Assembly: GCF_008330945.1 (NCBI RefSeq)
Contig: NZ_CP043488.1
Location: 310,001-374,000 of the forward strand
DNA length: 64,000 nucleotides
Source of the DNA: Labrys sp. KNU-23
Lineage (GTDB): Bacteria; Pseudomonadota; Alphaproteobacteria; Rhizobiales; Labraceae
Direction of reading: 5' to 3'
A model generated the notes under the pieces. It did no database searches and was not told the DNA's origin. It was given only the letters and a program-made list of their open reading frames with translations. The first letter of the stretch is position 1; every line of letters begins with the position of its first letter. The translations under genes and the position numbers were made by a program. Positions 62,434 through 64,000 of the stretch are shown piece after piece.

Positions 62434-63826
62434 ATCTCTGGCCACGGACCTGGCGCGCAAGATCGGGCAGGTCCGGTTTTCGGACTTTCCCATCGCCACC
62501 ATCCACAAGGCGAAACTTCATATCCTCGACACGCTCGGCGCGGCTCTGGCCGGATCGACCTCGCCGGAAACAAGCGCGGTGATCCATGGCCTCGGCCTGG
62601 GGCGGGACACCGGCGACACGCCCGTCTGGGGTACCGGCCTCATGCTCAACAGCCGGACCGCGAGCTTCGTCAACGGTGTGTCGGCCCACGCCTTCGAGCT
62701 CGACGACAGCGGCGGCTGCGATCATTCCGGCGCAGTCGTCCTGCCGACTGTTCTTGCCGCCTTGACCGATGTCGGGGCTCCCGTCGACGGGGCTCGTTTC
62801 CTGGAGAGCATCCTGATCGGCTACGAGGTCGGTCGCCGCGTGCTGGAAGCCTCCGGTGGCTATGAAGCCCATAACGGGCTGGGCTGGCATTCGACCGGTA
62901 CCTGCGGCGTCTTCGGCGCTGCGGCGGCAGCCGGCGTGCTGCTTGGCCTGGATACGCCGCAATTGACTTCCGCACTGGGCTTGGCCTGTTCCTATGCCGG
63001 GGGGACCTGGGCCTTCATCCAGGATGGGAGCCAGGCCAAGAAACTCCACGCCGGGCGCGCAGCCGAGGGCGGCTTGATCGCTGCAAAACTGGCTCGCGCT
63101 TCGCTGACCGGTCCGGCGGCACTCTTCGATGCGCAATGCTGGGGAGGTTTCTTTTCGACCTTCGCACGCCACACCGGCGATGCCGGCCTGCTGGTCTCGG
63201 ATTTCGGCCAGAACTGGCGTTTGAACCGCTGCTCGATCAAGCCCTATGCCACCTGCCGCGGAACGCATTCGGCCATCGACGCCATCGGGCTCGTTCTCGG
63301 TCGGGAGGAGCTTATGCCGGAAGACGTCGCGGCGATCGAGGTGCGCATGAGTGCCTTTCAGATCGGCATGTGCGGCGGAAAATCGGTATCAAGCCGGGCC
63401 GATGCCCAGATGAGCTTGCCCTACGCCCTGGCTGCAAGGCTCCAATACGGACAGGTAACCTTGGCGGAACTCGTGGAGACGGCTCGCATGCATCCCCAGA
63501 TCGCGCACTGGTTGTCGTTCATCCGGACAGAAGCCGATCCAGACATGAGCGACGATGCCGAGCCCGTGATTGCCGTCACCACCGGGGACGGTCGCCGCTT
63601 CGTCGAGATGGTGGAACAGCCATTGGGCAGCCCGGCAAACCCGATGGCCGATGAAGCCGTGATCGCCAAGTTCACCGGCCTGGCATCCGGCGTCGTCGGG
63701 CTCGAGCGCAGCGACGCCATCCGGGACTTCGTGCTGAATCTGGAGCGCCAGCCGGCAGTTCATTGCCTGTCCGCCTTGCTCCGGCATCCATCCCCCGCAA
63801 TTCCAATGTCAGGAGCAAAGGCATGA
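62426..63826 (+). CDS. MmgE/PrpD-family protein
   Basis: This 466-residue protein matches MmgE/PrpD along its length: HKAKLHILDTLGAALAGSTS, NSRTASFVNGVSAHAFELDD, GYEVGRRVLEAS, GLGWHSTGTCGVFGAAAAAG and LLGLDTPQLTSALGLACSYA, and the lid part KPYATCRGTHSAIDA. Known members are 2-methylcitrate dehydratase, cis-aconitate decarboxylase and iminodisuccinate epimerase. No prpB/prpC genes are near, which speaks against propionate catabolism. The argininosuccinate-lyase-like gene overlaps its end (ATGA). Confidence 0.85.
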   Translation: MSESLATDLARKIGQVRFSDFPIATIHKAKLHILDTLGAALAGSTSPETSAVIHGLGLGRDTGDTPVWGTGLMLNSRTASFVNGVSAHAFELDDSGGCDHSGAVVLPTVLAALTDVGAPVDGARFLESILIGYEVGRRVLEASGGYEAHNGLGWHSTGTCGVFGAAAAAGVLLGLDTPQLTSALGLACSYAGGTWAFIQDGSQAKKLHAGRAAEGGLIAAKLARASLTGPAALFDAQCWGGFFSTFARHTGDAGLLVSDFGQNWRLNRCSIKPYATCRGTHSAIDAIGLVLGREELMPEDVAAIEVRMSAFQIGMCGGKSVSSRADAQMSLPYALAARLQYGQVTLAELVETARMHPQIAHWLSFIRTEADPDMSDDAEPVIAVTTGDGRRFVEMVEQPLGSPANPMADEAVIAKFTGLASGVVGLERSDAIRDFVLNLERQPAVHCLSALLRHPSPAIPMSGAKA

Positions 63827-64000
63827 CGATGCCCACCGACAAGACCTGGTCTCCCTTGTTCAAGCAACCAGTGTCCGCCGACTTCCGGGATTTCCACGAA
63901 TGCCTGGATCAGGACAAGCGCATTGCCCTGCACGATGTGGCCGGATCGCGGGTCCATGCCGACATGCTCGCGCGTGCCGGGATTATCTCGCCAGCCGACA
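63823..64000 (+). CDS. argininosuccinate-lyase-like enzyme, cut by the window end
   Basis: The first 59 residues are present: KTWSPLFKQPVSADFRDFHE, then CLDQDKRIALHDVAGSRVHA, DMLARAGIIS. The LxxxDI/VAGSRxHAxML pattern is that of the ArgH/fumarase superfamily N-terminus. Its place in a catabolic operon rather than with arginine genes suggests a lyase on a related C-N bond (as in iminodisuccinate or EDDS lyase). The active-site part lies outside the window. Confidence 0.7.
   Translation, partial: MTMPTDKTWSPLFKQPVSADFRDFHECLDQDKRIALHDVAGSRVHADMLARAGIISPAD

Noticed and set aside
63823-64000. Annotating the last gene as argH of arginine biosynthesis
   Set aside because: Only the N-terminus is visible and the neighbours are catabolic; the superfamily includes several other lyases.

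Overview
The window looks like chromosomal DNA of an alphaproteobacterium, most likely Hyphomicrobiales (Rhizobiales). The evidence is GC-rich coding DNA, an Omp25-type porin, an SbmA/BacA-type ABC exporter, perfect FNR/FixK boxes (TTGAT-N4-ATCAA), a fused UreA-UreB subunit and LysR/AraC/MarR regulators with typical neighbours. The genus cannot be fixed from the sequence. The left half is an accessory region full of insertion sequences, transposase fragments and dead genes. The right half is densely packed metabolic operons.

1-15.9 kb: an ABC exporter, then two related IS5-family elements (3032-4209 and 9173-10354). Both have the same terminal inverted repeats and a dead transposase, but each carries a different small passenger gene between its left end and the transposase. 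An intact IS701-family element (4210-5630) sits exactly on the last four bases (CTAG) of the first one. The rest is an outer membrane porin, a LysR remnant, a secreted protein with an apparent C-terminal sorting tail, a HAD phosphatase, a DUF4189 protein, a serine-recombinase remnant, an AT-rich island with a double winged-helix protein, and an IS630 remnant.

15.9-31 kb: two paralogous autotransporters (15900-19010 and 25413-27950) flank a block of regulators (an atypical LuxR-type regulator, a LysR, an AraC) and an L,D-transpeptidase lipoprotein. Between them and the next operon are intergenic decay and an IS630/IS3 transposase chimera.

31-44.3 kb: a codirectional nitrogen-scavenging cluster, with a divergent MarR gene. 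It encodes an AmiC-like cytoplasmic binding protein, a five-component amide/urea ABC transporter, an enantioselective-type amidase, an ABM-fold protein and a divergent urease (ureE-F-AB-C-G-D). Ammonia would be released from amides by the amidase and from urea by the urease. The UreC active-site flap is altered (Ala-His-Ala instead of Cys-His-His). A repeated AT-rich motif lies both before marR and before the transporter.

44.4-57.7 kb: gene remnants, a small XRE operon, then an apparent anaerobic/redox regulon. It contains two FNR/FixK boxes, a 30-residue membrane peptide, two spermidine-synthase-like methyltransferase-fold proteins that lack the classical catalytic motif, a PhnA-type protein, and a six-gene Hyf-like membrane complex whose large subunit has lost all four Ni-binding cysteines (an Ehr-type complex). 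The XRE gene that heads the Hyf-like operon and the second spermidine-synthase-like gene are both preceded by the same 19-bp palindrome, 81 bp before the chosen start codon in each case. This links the two operons.

58-64 kb: a polar amino-acid ABC transporter, a strong hairpin terminator, two polysaccharide-deacetylase-fold proteins (the second without the His metal ligands), an MmgE/PrpD protein and the start of an argininosuccinate-lyase-like enzyme. This may be a catabolic cluster for an amino-acid-like compound such as an aminopolycarboxylate.
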